From Rhabditophanes sp. KR3021 (taxonomy: Eukaryota; Nematoda; Chromadorea; Rhabditida; Alloionematidae): DNA of 64,000 bases. The DNA is taken from assembly GCA_963281155.1 (NCBI GenBank), contig CAUJLY010000002.1, positions 3,658,001-3,722,000 of the forward strand, given 5' to 3'. The translations under genes were made by a program, and so were the position numbers. The notes beneath the pieces are model-generated. The model made no database searches, was not told where the DNA came from, and worked only from the letters and a program-made list of their open reading frames with translations. Below are positions 1 to 12,193 of this stretch, one piece after another. The first letter of the stretch is position 1. Each line of letters starts with the position of its first letter.

Positions 1-2203
1 AAAGAAAAAACAATAGATTAAATATTTTATGTATTCACCACCATTATCAACTGAGGTTTAAAGTTGTAAGCGGCAAAAGCAAAAACATTTGTTCCCGACA
101 TATCATCAATCTATCACTTATAATCTAAACATTCCCTTATTTTTTTAAAAAAGAAGAGAGTTAGTTATGTTTTGAATGAGTACAAAAAAAGGCTCAACAA
201 ATTATTTGTTATTATTATGCCATCAACATTTCAACAATGAGGGTGATTGAAGAGCTTAGTTAAAACTAAATATTTAGCACTACTAAATATAATATTTTCA
301 TTCCTTAATAACTTTTTTGGTAATACTCAGTATTTATTATGATACGATTGCATTATTAGACAATGGAAGTGCGGAAAACCTTCTACATAATGTGAATTAT
401 TTTTTGGCTAATACTATGAGGTTGTTATTGGTAATATAATGAGATAAATAAAAAGTGTCATAGGAATTTCGGTATGTATGATATTATTATTCTGTGAGGG
501 AGGGATAAAGTGATAACAGGGTAATAAAATCGTCAATTTTAAATATGCAATTTGACAATGATGGGTCGTCGTGTGTTTTAAATACCCGTGAGAAAGTTAT
601 TAGCATTTTTAATATCAACTACATAACAAAAATGCAGTATAAGTTAGATAAAAAATAAATAAATTTGATATTATGTGAAGAATGTTTGAATAAAAGTACA
701 TACTCGTTGAAACAAATTGAAGTAAGCTTAATCAGAGTTTAAATATATTACACTTTGTGGCAAATTACATTGTAGCTATGTAATCTACCCTGTGACTAAT
801 ACTAATCTTTTATTATGCCTGCCACAAACAAAGGCAAATCTTTTAATTCTTTTTAAACATGTAATCTCTAATACTGAGCCTCCAATAAGATCACTCTAAA
901 TGATTATAAAAGAGAAAGCGTAACTTTGGGTATGTTTTGATTTATGGAAGGTTTAACAATATTTGTCAATTTTATGATTATTAAAAAAGTTAATTTAATC
1001 AAACTTTGAGCATTCTAAACTATCAATATTTTGTTGTCATTCTATAAATAACCGCTCGACAAAATATTTTCATAAAATAATGTGATAATATCGTTCAATA
1101 ATACTGATAAATAATGTAGTAATTCAATAATACAGTCAAGTAATGCAGTAATTCAACAATTCAATCAAATAATATAACAATTTAATGATCCAGCCAAATA
1201 ATGTAAGAATTTAATAATTTTGTCAAATAAAGTAAGAATTCAATAATTCTATCAAATAAAGTAAGAATTCAATAATTGAATCAAGTAATGTAATAATACT
1301 GCTGGATTATGTATGTAAAATGCAATGAAACAGTTAAATTATGTATGCATCCAATAATCGAAATAAGTATGTAGATGAAAATAACGATCAAGTTTGTAAC
1401 AAATTAACATCCAATAATTAGCAATAAAAGTGGTTAAAAATGATAAAAGAGCAATAAATGATATGGAATAAAACTAATAACGGATAATAAATAATATTAA
1501 GAAATAGTTAAATATGCTGCTTAATAGTATTATAAGTTATAATTTAACTCCGGTTGATAATATTGTACCTTAAAATTTATCTCTTTTATGAAGGATATCA
1601 GATGGCACTTAGATTATTAGTCTGCCAAGCCAATAAATTGTATTAAAAAACAAGTAATTTAACCTACTGATAATTATTATTGTTATTTTCGTAAATCCGA
1701 ATATTTAGCTTAAGGAATAGCGTGAAACGTTATATTTAACACTTTTGCTTAGGTATAATGAGATTGGCAAGTGACAGTGTGAAAACACTAATTGTTTGTC
1801 AAACATATTTTAGATGCCATCACCTTTGACAACTTGAAATTAATGGCGAATTAATTGGTATTATTAAGAAGAATAAACAAAATAAGACTTATGTATTTGT
1901 TCTTCAGAATAAAGTTGTGACCAACTAAACATTTGTTTAATTATTACTTCCAACCCCGCATTATACACTTCCTTGTCTTAAATGCCATAAAAAAGGAAAT
2001 ACTTAACAGAGTGCAAATTTGAAGAAGCATCCAAAAGGAAGAAAGGAGATTTATATGGTGACTTTTTTGTAACAAATCTTTTAATTAAACCAAATACAAC
2101 CATTATTACTTTATACACTTTCAGAGGATTTATTTACTACTCAATAAAGATTACAATTATATGTATGGGTGTAATTTGATTAATTATTGGAAACAGTATA
2201 GCA
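1..2203. other. AT-rich stretch without a recognisable gene
   Basis: I see no supported coding exon on either strand here. Open frames are short and of low complexity. The only structure is the 29-bp tandem repeat listed separately. Confidence 0.5.
1078..1305. repeat. 29-bp tandem repeat, about eight diverged copies
   Basis: Units of the form TAATGTAGTAATTCAATAAT followed by TCAATCAAA or a close variant recur every 29 bases. Positions 3-5 and the last ten bases vary most. The copies are too diverged and too closely spaced for a CRISPR array, and the host is a eukaryote. It looks like an ordinary AT-rich minisatellite. Confidence 0.7.
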
Positions 2204-2792
2204 CTAAGATGGTTTATCCACAACTCTTGACTTTAATGCATTATAAGGCTCAATCATACTAGCACACATTTTCTTAAGAATGATTGGTGGTAATCGGAAT
2301 GAACTTTGTTTGATTTCATGAATGTCGGAATGTCTAAAAAATATTATCTTATTTAAAATGATATTAGACAACATACGATAAATTTTCTTCTTCCGCCATC
2401 TGTTCAACATCATCGAGGATCATAACTAATACTTTTCCCTGTAGCCGTGTACTACATGATTGGGAAAACAACCATTTCTTATCAAACTCATCGGCATTAT
2501 ATCTGAAAATGCGTGGATTCTTCTGAAACACATAATCTCTTCGTCCTTTGCCAATAATTTTTCTAGCTTTTGAATACAAGACAAATTTTGTACTTGAATA
2601 AATTTAAATTAATATTGTACATTTAAGTGTAAATCTTAAGAATGTTATATACGAAAGGTTTCTTTTTAAAAAGACATTTTTTAAATTTTTCATATTACTT
2701 ACTTTCAAATTTGTTGTCATTTTAGATGTATTTACATTGTTATTTAACTTGTAACGTTTACTAATTATAGTTTCTATATTTTGGTTGTACAC
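2204..2792 (-). pseudogene. weak FLYWCH-like fragment
   Basis: Two short minus-strand open frames (2364-2579 and 2604-2792). The first reads KARKIIGKGRRDYVF, then KKWLFSQSCSTRLQG. This spacing loosely recalls a FLYWCH zinc finger (basic start, W-x-C, C-x-x-R-L), but the second part of the metal site is missing. No start, splice signals or neighbouring exon make a complete gene. It may be a transposon-derived scrap or chance. Confidence 0.2.
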
Positions 2793-3539
2793 TCACTCAA
2801 CTGGAGTTAAACTATGAGAAAAACTGTAAAGAAAAGTCTTAAAGAAACAAAGATTGTATGGCATACGCCAACTTTCCTATGAAGCCAGTGGGAAGGACCA
2901 CCTATCGTTGATGAAGTGTTGTGTCTGTAGAAAAAAAGATGCCTCAGCTAAAGGTAAGTTAGCATATTAAATAATAAGTAATTGTTTTAGTTCCAGACCA
3001 ACCAAGTTGTTCTTTGGTCAGTTTCATAGAAGGATGACTCAAGTTTAACTAAAATGGAGAAATTGGCTAGAAGAAATAGGCCAAACGTTGAAGCTTACAA
3101 AGATGCAATTGAAAAAGAATTTACATTGTCTTCTGATTTTGTCGAGACGTTTGACAAGGAAGTGAAATACTTGATTTAAGACAACAATTAGTCGAATACA
3201 TCCGTTTTAAGCAAGTTTTTTGTGAAACGGAATTGAATGAAAAGACAAGAATAGTGTTTTTTGACAACTTTTAATGATGACAGGCTTAATAAAGGTAACA
3301 TAAACACCTTCTCTACGGATTTGCTCGAGATGAAATTATTCGATGTTACAGAAGATCAAAATGTAAAGAGCCACTACAACTAGTAGATTGGCGGGTATTA
3401 TCAAATTTTAGAAAAATCAATGTAATTCTTATAATGTTTGTGGAAAAGAGTGATTCCTTTAATGAAATGAATGGTTTTTCGACAAAGATGAGGAAGTATC
3501 TTTTATCTCTTTAATAGAACTAGAAATGAGGCAGCAGTC

Positions 3540-4508
3540 AAAAGAAAGGAGAAGAATAAATATTGTGCTTGTTGTAATTGCTATTTTTCCTCCATGGATC
3601 ACTTTAATAATTCAACATGCAAAGTCTTGAAATCCCAGAAAAAAGACAAAGAATTTTAGTGTTGCTCATATTGCTGCACTCTAAAGTGTTGAGTATAGGA
3701 AATATTTCTCCAGTCTTTATCAACAATCTAAAGCCAAGGCAAGTTAAGAAATTTGGTCAACACCTAACAATTGTTATATTAATGCCGAAGAAATTGAATA
3801 CGAAATGAAAGAATTTACTATTCCAAAATTTTATAAACCTAAGCTCAATTGCAAGAAGTGTCCACTCAGATTTAGCAATGAAGCATATTTGGAACTTCGT
3901 ATTGAATAGCAAGAATGTCCAGGAGAAATTCATTGTACACATTGCAAGTTGATATTTGGTAGAAATAGTGCATTACCAGTCACATTTCAATTACGTGGTT
4001 GTGAAGAGTTATGTGATGACGAACTTGAATACAACACCAATTTCAAAGCCTCTAAATAGTTGAACAAAGTTTGGCCTGGCTGACAAACTGCATCTGGCAA
4101 ATACCAAACCTACATTTATTTTTGCTTTATACAAGAAGCACTGAGAACATTCTCATCAATTACCCAAATTCAAGAAAGAAATTTACTACGTCGGCGAGTC
4201 TAAAATGGAAGACAGATTTTATCAAAAATTACAATCGTGTTCTGAAGGATGGTGATTTGATCGACAGAAAACAATCTAAACTTGATCAAATTAAAACTCA
4301 TCCAGCCGAAACTCTTCATCTCAAGCTTCCAGTACCTAATCAAGGATTAGCTGAGAATCTTGGGTCTATTTTAGTGAAAACATTCAAGTGGCTGACAACC
4401 AACTGTGAACACGGAAAGTGTAGTGTGTCTGATGTCTACCTTCTCAATCATGAAAATGCCTGGGATGTGGTGACATCTTTGTTAAAATGTTGTTCGAGGT
4501 TAAGATGA
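3540..4508 (+). pseudogene. degenerate zinc-finger + GIY-YIG-like element (copy E)
   Basis: A frame-broken coding relic. Around 3560-3630 and 3840-4010 are C2H2/C2HC-like fingers (LNCKKCPLRFSNEAYLELR, then HCTHCKLIFGRN). At about 4170-4215 follows KKEIYYVGESK, a GIY-YIG-like core. At 4340-4490 comes GLAENLGSILVK, then NHENAWDVVTSLL. The same order of blocks is found in the intronic copies at 13.3, 50.4, 60.1 and 61.1 kb. At least two frameshifts and several stops separate the blocks, so it is not functional. This is the only copy that lies outside a gene. The family resembles the nuclease domain of LEM-3/ANKLE1, which is inferred by eye. Confidence 0.5.
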
Positions 4509-4524
4509 CTTCCGACAATTGATG

Positions 4525-5376
4525 TTAATATGTATTTTGATTTTCCCTTTTAATTTTAATGAACAATTTGATTCCCCCTTTAATTGTAATAAATATTTAG
4601 CATACCTTGGGTAAATTCGTTTTGGATTATATTTTTCGGCTTCTATTGCAGTAATAGGCTGTGTTCCATGAAATATTGGGGTGCCACAACGTCCAGTGTC
4701 CACGTCCAACTTCCTTGGTCTTCCCCGCTTCTTTGGCAAAAGACCATTATTTTTATCAGTATCATTATCATCACTTCCGTCGCTGCCGTCGTCATCACTC
4801 GGATGGGTTCTTTTGAGACCTTGCTGAAGGTGTCTATTTGACAAGACATGCTCTTGTGCTGAAAGTATACTTTCACCAGCATGTTCTAACCTTTCATTTG
4901 TCTCATACAATTCCAGCATTGTCTGAGATGAAACACACATCTTTGGTTTAGAGTGCGTATTTTTTGGCCTAAAGACATTTTTAGCAGCCTCGAGAGCATC
5001 AATAAACATTCTGTTGACACATTCTTCGGTGATAGTCTATAAAATATTGGTTTGAATAAATAAACACAAAACATACATGACCATTTTTGCGCAAATTTTC
5101 AAAGGCTGGTGAAAAGGTTGTTCTGATATGTCTATCAAATAATTGCTTTATCTCATCATTAATATCTTGCTGAAATACTTCTCTGACTAGATAGAGTACC
5201 TGCGGAAGTGTATGAGCAAGTCTGCTGCTTTCTCTAGCAATCGTAGATTTAATGGAGTTAACTTTTGCTGAACTTGGCTCAATACATGTATTCAAAACTT
5301 CTTTTAAGTTGTTCAAACGATAATTTAATTTATTTCTATTACCGATTCCGCATGGTGGGCAAGATTGCATATACAT
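4525..5376 (-). CDS. AT-hook nuclear protein, three exons, unidentified
   Basis: Exon 1 runs from ATG at 5376 to a GTATGT donor near 5074. Exon 2 starts after TTTTATAG near 5034 and ends at AG|GTATGC near 4608. A short last exon gives a stop at 4525. The exon 1 to exon 2 phase fits (NGH then TITEECVNR). The protein has about 250 residues. The first 130 are helical and Arg/Glu-rich. Then comes an acidic patch (SDDDGSDGSDDND) followed by KKRGRPRKLD, a classical AT-hook that binds the minor groove. This suggests a chromatin or transcription role. The sequence before ATG (TTTAACTTCAG) would suit a spliced-leader acceptor. I do not recognise the helical domain. The third exon is the least certain part. 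Confidence 0.55.
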
Positions 5377-6285
5377 GATAACTGAAGTTAAATTACTAAT
5401 TAAAGATCATTAAACACCCCTTATAAAATAATGAGCTCGGAAATATTATAAAAGTAGATATTAAAAATTGATATTAAAATTGGCATTAAATACACCCCAT
5501 ATAATTGGAGTGTAAAAAATATATAGATTGCATAATATTGGAAGCAATAAATACTGCATGTCATATGGAATGTAAACATTGGCTGTCGCTAATAAAAAAT
5601 ACTAAGTCTAAATATTGATCAAATTTTATATGTTGAAGCATAGCATACAACTATGTATTATATTTGTTAGTAGCAAATGAAAGTGTGTTAGACACTGGAG
5701 TGTGTGTATTCACTTAATTATCATGCCAAAATATAGTTTATATTAATGCAAAAAGACAATTGCATTTATTAAATATTTATATGAGGCAGTTAAAAATGGG
5801 AATTCAGAATAATCGCAGAATGCAGAAATGACAAATAATTATGTAATTGAGAAATGAATAAAAATGTATATTGCCAAATACACTAAGTTAAATATAAAAA
5901 TATGTATGATGCACTATCTTTATGAAAACTTATTGTTGAAAAAAGATGTATACACATAAATAATCTAATTTTGGTATATGAGTCGTAAATATGTGTAACA
6001 AAGTGCATGCTAAATTTATTAAAAATATAAAGTCCATAAATGCGTAAGCGTAGAAAATAATAAAAAAATTATACAAATGAATGTTTGATCTTCTGGTTTA
6101 AATTAAAAAAACAACTAAGAAATTCGGTATACAATTGATGGAATTAGTAAAGTTGACAAAAGCTTATTTCTTAAATCACATTTATAGTATGGATTCTGTT
6201 ATGTTGAATACAAAAACAAAATTAAGGCATGGCTTCAATATGATGAGGACAAATTTGTTCATTTTATGATATTTACCAAACTAAA
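5377..6285. other. intergenic, no gene seen
   Basis: Very AT-rich spacer between the divergently oriented AT-hook gene and the guanylate cyclase. It must hold both 5' regions. I see no clear conserved element. Confidence 0.5.
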
Positions 6286-9200
6286 ATGACTTCATTTTTA
6301 ATTTTGTATGTTATTCTCTTTAACTACATTCTAGTGGTATGTGTATAATTGACAACATTAACTTTTCGTGATCTTAGGCACTTTCCGACAATTCGACAAC
6401 AATTACAGTAGGAGTATTAGTGCCACGATGGGTGAAAGACTTAGATAACGAAGTTGGGTACAATAAATCTATTGGGGCATTAGCAATAGCCTTAGATACT
6501 GTTCGAGATCATCACATTCTTGATAATTATACGTTTAATTTTGTTATAAGATTTGATGAATGTGTGGCAAGTAATGCATCAGGAGAAACTTATGAAATGG
6601 TGGAGTATTCACACGTTGATGCAATCATTGGACCCACCTGTTCAGAATCTGTATGTTTTGCATGGCATCTATTAAATCAAAAATTTAGGCTCGCAATGTC
6701 GGATTTCTGTCATCTTTCTAGCCATTTCCCCGTATATTTCTTTGGATCAGCTGTAACTTCAGATCTAGGTAAGCATACATTTTCATGCTTTATAGATATT
6801 TTAAAACATGCTCGTCTTCAAAAATCGGGACAGTTTATCACATTTCATTATACTTTATAATTGTAACAAGCATTTGTTTTTAGGTGATCTATCAAAGTTT
6901 CCATACGCCATTAACCTAAACACAAATGCGGATGCGTTAGGAAGAGCTTTTGGGCAAGTAATGCTTATGTTCGACTGGAGAAACTTTGCTTACATCTACA
7001 CCTCTGAACAAACAACTCAAAAGTGTGATTTTATCCAAGATGACTTAGAGAACATTCTGCATGATTACAATTTGAATTTAAATTTCCATCAACTGATGAA
7101 TACAACTACATCAGCAGCTGATTTTTCCAAAGTTTTGTCCTCGATCAAGCCATTTGCACGAATTGTTGTAGGGTGTTTTGATACCGACGAGCAAAAAAGA
7201 AACTTTTTACTGGGCGTTTATGATGCTGGTATTGCCACAAACGATTGGGTATTCTTGTTTTTAGAGTTAAGAAATGTGGGATTTAATGCAATGCAGTATA
7301 GTGTTAATGGTACCGTTAGAAACATTTGGGAAACCGATTCTGGTATAAGAGATAACGATGCTCACAAAGCCGCATACTACTCATTCGTCCTTGATGTCAA
7401 TAATATCAACGGTAACTATGATTATGGTAAGTAAAGTGGCAAAATTAAAAGTTTTCATTAAATTATTATAAACAATTAGGATAAAATTAAACATATCGTG
7501 TGCCATAAAACTTGGTCAATGACTCAACGCTTCCGAGCCCAGCACTCCGTCTTTTAAGAACATCTGTCATGATTGTTTCCATATCTTTAACTCTTGAGTA
7601 GGAGATTTTAATAAAGTGGAGTCCATTGTCTTGGCGATACCTATTTTTCATTTTATCATAACGTTACTGTTTTTCAAATTTGACTGCTCCATTTTGACGC
7701 CCAGATCGGTTGAAATGATAGTCACCACCAATTTCGAGCAATAAGTCATCAAAGTCATCAAATTACTTTTATTTGGCGGGAATTATTATTTAAACTTTGG
7801 TCTAAATTATCATTTTTGATCAAACGTATGTGTTAAAAGTTTATTGTTAAAAAACTCTTAATTAATTATGCTTTGTATAATAATTTTGACTTAGACTTCG
7901 ACAAAAAGGTTATGCCAAGGGCAAATAGCTATCCGTTTTATTGCACTGATTGCAATTTGAATAACAGCAAAAGAGGAAGTGTTTTTAGCCGAAACTTCCA
8001 CGACGCTTTTTATTTGTTCACTCTAGCAGTTAATAAAACAATAGCAATGAACGCTGATAAAAGTTTTTCCAATGCCTCGCAAATTATGGATAATTCTATT
8101 TTGACCACTTTTGAAGGCAAATCAGGATTTGTGAATATCGACTCAACTGGAATGCGTACCTCTCATTTTGATCTATTCGGTATCAATCACGAAGGAGTAG
8201 CCGTACCTTGGATTAATATATCTATAAGTAATAATTCCTTCGTCGCACTTCCTTTTTACACAGATGCGGCTACTACGATCTGGTCTAATCGCAACGGCAT
8301 TCAACCCAAAAATATTCCAAGTTGTGGCTTCAGTGAGTTGAGTTGCCCATCGACTTCGTTCGAGAAGAACAAAATCTTGATTATTTCAACAATTTCCATA
8401 GCCCTGTTTTCCGCATTCGTGGCCATTCTGTCTACATTATGTATAGCTTCCATAAGCAAACAACAGAAGAATGCGTTGATGGATGCATACCAGATTCACA
8501 TAAGCAGATTAACAAAGCCTAATAAAAGTAAATCTAATTCGAAAAGTAGACTTTCCATTCTTACTGACGGCGGAACATCTAAATCAGCATCTAACGTACT
8601 TAGTGATGATGAATTTGAATCTCACTATTATCTTCTTGACAACGATACAGTCTTCCTTCAGAAACTACCCACCCGGTTATCTATAACTGATGTTAATGAT
8701 GACGAGGCTTGTTATTTAATTAAAGTAGAGCACGATAATCTTAATAAATTCATGGGAATAATAATTGGGGCGCCCATTGTTTCATTGGTATGGAAATATT
8801 GCCGAATAGGAACATTATCAGAAGTTCTACAAAAATCGAACGTTAACATAGATGGTTACTTCATGGCTACAATTATGAAAGAAATTATTAGTGGGTTGAA
8901 TTTTATTCATCATAGTAAAATTGGCTTCCATGGCAGTCTGAATTCGAATTCAGTACTATTAAATGACAGGTGGCAAATTAAATTGTCAGGTTTTGGAATG
9001 TCATCATTAAAGTCAGCCGAAGAAGCGATTGGCAGAGATATTCTGTTCAAAGCACCTGAAGTTCTACAAGACATTACCCTAAATAATACAAGAGAATCTG
9101 ATATTTACAGGTAATTAAAAAACAGCTCAGTCAAATTGAAATTCTGATTCTCATTTAAATATTTGTTATTTTAGTTATGGTTTGATTTGTGTTGAAGTTA

Positions 9201-10401
9201 TAAAAAGAGATGATCCCTGGGATTTAGAAAGCAGAAATCAAAATCTCGATGAATTGATTTATATAATCAAACGTGATCCCAAATCAATCAGACCAATTTT
9301 TGAAAAGGAAGCCCTGGAACTCGGATTCACAAATATTATGGTATGTTATTTACTAGATTTGAGTTCTAAAAATAAACTTTCAGACAACAATGATAAATGA
9401 GTGTTTACATGAACTACCAAGATTAAGATTAAAGGCTTCCCAAATACTATCTCTAATTAACGGTATCCTTGGTAAAGGAAAAAAGAATTTGATGGATCAC
9501 ATTTTTAAAGTTTTAGAAGAATATGCTTTCACTTTACAAGGACAAGTTGAAGAAAGAACTCAAGAGATACGGGAAGAGCAACGAAAGAGCGAGCTTCTTT
9601 TATCAAAGATGCTACCAAAGGAGATTTCAGAAAAACTTAAATCTGGTCAATCAATCCCTCCGGAACACTACGACGAAGTTAGTATAATGTTTACTGACAT
9701 TGTGAAATTCGGTGAATTATCTAATAAGTCGACACCTTTGCAATTGATAAATGTTGTTAACAACTTATTCAGTTTATATGATGAAATTATTGAGTCATTT
9801 GATTCGGTTTATAAAATTGAATCCATTGCCGATGGATATCTAGTATCAAGTATTTTTTCATTTTTAATCAGCCTTTATATAGTTGTTTCTAGGTGGAGTT
9901 CCAAAAAGAAACGGCCACGCTCATTTAAAAGAAATTGCATTGCTATCCTTTGAATTTATGAATTCAACTGAAAAGTTCGTTATACCTCATCTGAAGAATT
10001 ATAAGGTACATTTTTTGATTCTCATTATGATGTTTGATTTTAAATTTAGCTCCAATTAAGGATAGGCTTACATACTGGGAGCTGTGTTGCCAGTGTTGTT
10101 GGCAACAAGATGCCGAGGTAAATTATTTTATTACATTACATATTAATGATGAATTCTTGGTTTTAGATATTGTTTATTTGGTGATACAATAAATACGACA
10201 TCAAGAATGGAGAGTAATGGCAAACGTAATTTTTTTCTTATTTATAATTAGTAATCTTTATTGTTAGCTGGATTTATTCATATGACTTCTGACATGAACA
10301 GTGCTCTACTGAATCACTACCCTCAATTTAAATCCGACTCGAGAGGTGAAATTTTAGTCAAAGGAAAAGGAGTCATGGAAACTTATTTTCTTCTTCGTTG
10401 A
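6286..10401 (+). CDS. receptor-type guanylate cyclase (gcy family)
   Basis: Ten exons whose phases all join: 6286-6336, 6378-6768, 6884-7426, 7895-9110, 9175-9340, 9384-9849, 9893-10005, 10050-10117, 10167-10225 and 10268-10401. They total 3207 nt, giving 1068 residues. A signal peptide (MTSFLILYVILFNYILV) precedes an ANF-receptor-like extracellular domain. One membrane helix follows near residues 489-512, then a kinase-homology domain (HHSKIGFHGSLNSNS in place of the catalytic loop), a coiled linker (VEERTQEIREEQRKSE) and the cyclase domain. Catalytic features are intact: FTDIV and IADGY supply the metal-binding Asp residues, KIES and RYCLFGD supply the Glu and Cys that select guanine, and NTTSRMES carries the transition-state Asn and Arg. 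It should make cGMP from GTP at the membrane, typically in sensory neurons. The ligand is unknown. Confidence 0.93.
7500..7760 (-). pseudogene. antisense relic resembling a PD-(D/E)xK/Vsr-like nuclease, in gcy intron 3
   Basis: The third gcy intron (7427-7894) is 468 nt, whereas its neighbours are about 40-115 nt. On the minus strand it reads, with one stop, LLLEIGGDYHFNRSG, then RYDKMKNRY and NGLHFIKISY, then METIMTDVL. The layout E-x-G-(D/x)-x-H, D-x-x-K-x-x-Y, hydrophobic-I-x-Y is typical of small Vsr-like/homing-associated endonucleases carried by large DNA viruses and mobile elements. Only about 85 codons remain, and no start is visible. The family assignment is by eye. Confidence 0.4.
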
Positions 10402-10492
10402 TAAGAGACTAACACGGATATATATTTTTTGATAAGAGACTAAAATGGATACATATTGCATGAGAAGAGACTAAATGACTGCATATTTTATG
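10401..10492. repeat. three-copy 31-bp tandem repeat
   Basis: Units begin ATAAGAGACTAA and end in TTTTG/CATG, with lengths of 31, 31 and 30 bases. The first begins on the last base of the guanylate cyclase stop codon, so the repeat forms the start of its 3' UTR. Confidence 0.75.
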
Positions 10493-10709
10493 AAAAAACT
10501 AGTTTGAAACTAATCATACATCCCTATATATTTACCACTTCTTCAAAGACACCTAATTGGTATTTGTCCAAAATGCTAAAAAACAATGTTGAATGTTCTA
10601 ATTTCAAAAATTGCGTTACCATTCATTATGCTTTTCAGCAAAAGACAATAATATATTACAACGTCAAAACAACTTCAACTAAACCAAATATAATAAGATT
10701 TTTATAAAC

Positions 10710-11702
10710 ATGCAATCTCCTAATTTACTTACTAATCTTCGTAAAATAAATTTATATCTTTTTTCAACACCAATTGGAATTATTTCGGCTGCTCTTAACC
10801 TAATTTTGATTTTTATACTTTTACTTGCGCCCAAAAGGAATGTATCGTCGGTTGTTCATATCTTTATCATTAGTGCTTATAATGAACTCGCAATTTCTAT
10901 TTTTATTGCCACTTCATATTGCGAATTTGTCACTCAGATGGATGGAGTCTTTATTTTCTGTAATGGGTTTGCCAAAAATATACCTAACTTAGTAACGTTA
11001 GATTTGATTGTATCTGTCTATATTTTTCTTATGTTGGTCATGATATTGCAAAGTTCGGCATATAATGCTATACGCTTAAAAATCGTAAGAACGTAAGTAA
11101 AATTGTCAATGATCAGTTACTAATTTGTTAATAGTTCTTATGAAGTAAAAGAAAGAGAATATGACGTAATTTATTTTATATTTGTATTGATTGCCTCTTT
11201 CGTTATTTCGGCAACTTTGTTCTGGTCCTTTTATCCTAATAATCGGTACCGCAATTCAAGGGAATACGATTTAGATTTTAGGGCTTGGAAAGGAACTGGC
11301 TCGATTTTACAACCCCATTTGGAAGGCAATATAACTGACCAGCCAGAAATGATTGGTTCCGTCGTTGTTGTTGTCGCCTTTATCTTACACTATTGTTTGG
11401 CTTTATTTTACAATTTAAAAATGAATAAATTAATGAAAGTAAATACAACAATGAGAAGTAAGACAAAAACTTTGTATGTAATGTTGACAACAATCATCTA
11501 TGTTCAAAATTTTGCTCCTATTGTTCTTGTACTTTTGGGTGCTATTACAGGAACAATTATTCATTTTATAATTAACTCACCATTATACATCACGTATTAT
11601 ATGATGACAATGCTTCATTTATACCCATTAATCAACACAATTGTCTTAATGCACTTTTCTTTTAATTTCTCAATTATTAGTCGTTTTTTCAAGTTAAAAT
11701 AA
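10710..11702 (+). CDS. seven-transmembrane chemoreceptor-like protein
   Basis: Exons 10710-11092 and 11135-11702 join in phase (RT|SYEVKERE) across a 42-nt intron. The protein has 316 residues and about seven hydrophobic stretches: near 18-40 (ISAALNLILIFILLL), 50-70, 90-115 (VYIFLMLVMIL), a long one after the intron (VIYFIFVLIASFVISATLF), and three more before the C-terminus. There is no signal peptide. The C-terminal tail is short. Length and topology match nematode serpentine receptors (str/srh/srd-type superfamilies), which usually sense odorants in ciliated neurons. I cannot assign a subfamily. A second 7TM gene of different sequence lies at 27.3 kb. Confidence 0.75.
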
Positions 11703-12193
11703 AGAATACCTATTTAATGAAGAAAAAAGAATGTTGAAAAAGTAAAATAAAAGTTTAAATTGATGCAAAGGGTGAAATAATTAGATATCTAAGTTCAAAA
11801 TTTTATTAGATTTAAAAGATTAAAAGATGAATAACGATAAAATCCCGGGATAAAAACAGACAATAGTTAATAAGATGTGATTAAAAATTAGTAAAATCTG
11901 TCATCAATAATTGATTAATAACTGTAATATATAAACTAGTAATACTTCCAAACAAGGTTTCAGTAGGTACCAAAATGCTGGATAACAATAATATTCGATT
12001 TCAATAAATATTAAAATAAAAAAGTTTACAATATCATTTTGATCCGTCCCATAGCATAATATAGGAAATAAAAGTGTAAAAATAGTGAAACAAATCTCCG
12101 GGTGTTTTAGAAAAAGTAGGAGCAAAACAAAGCACTTCTTGAAATCAGTGCTATAAGATCAATTCAACAATTATTCAAAATTGTCGAAAATAG

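Noticed and set aside
1078..1305. Regular 29-bp spacing that resembles a repeat array
   Set aside because: Units are contiguous with no unique spacers, and the genome is a nematode, so it is a minisatellite, not CRISPR.
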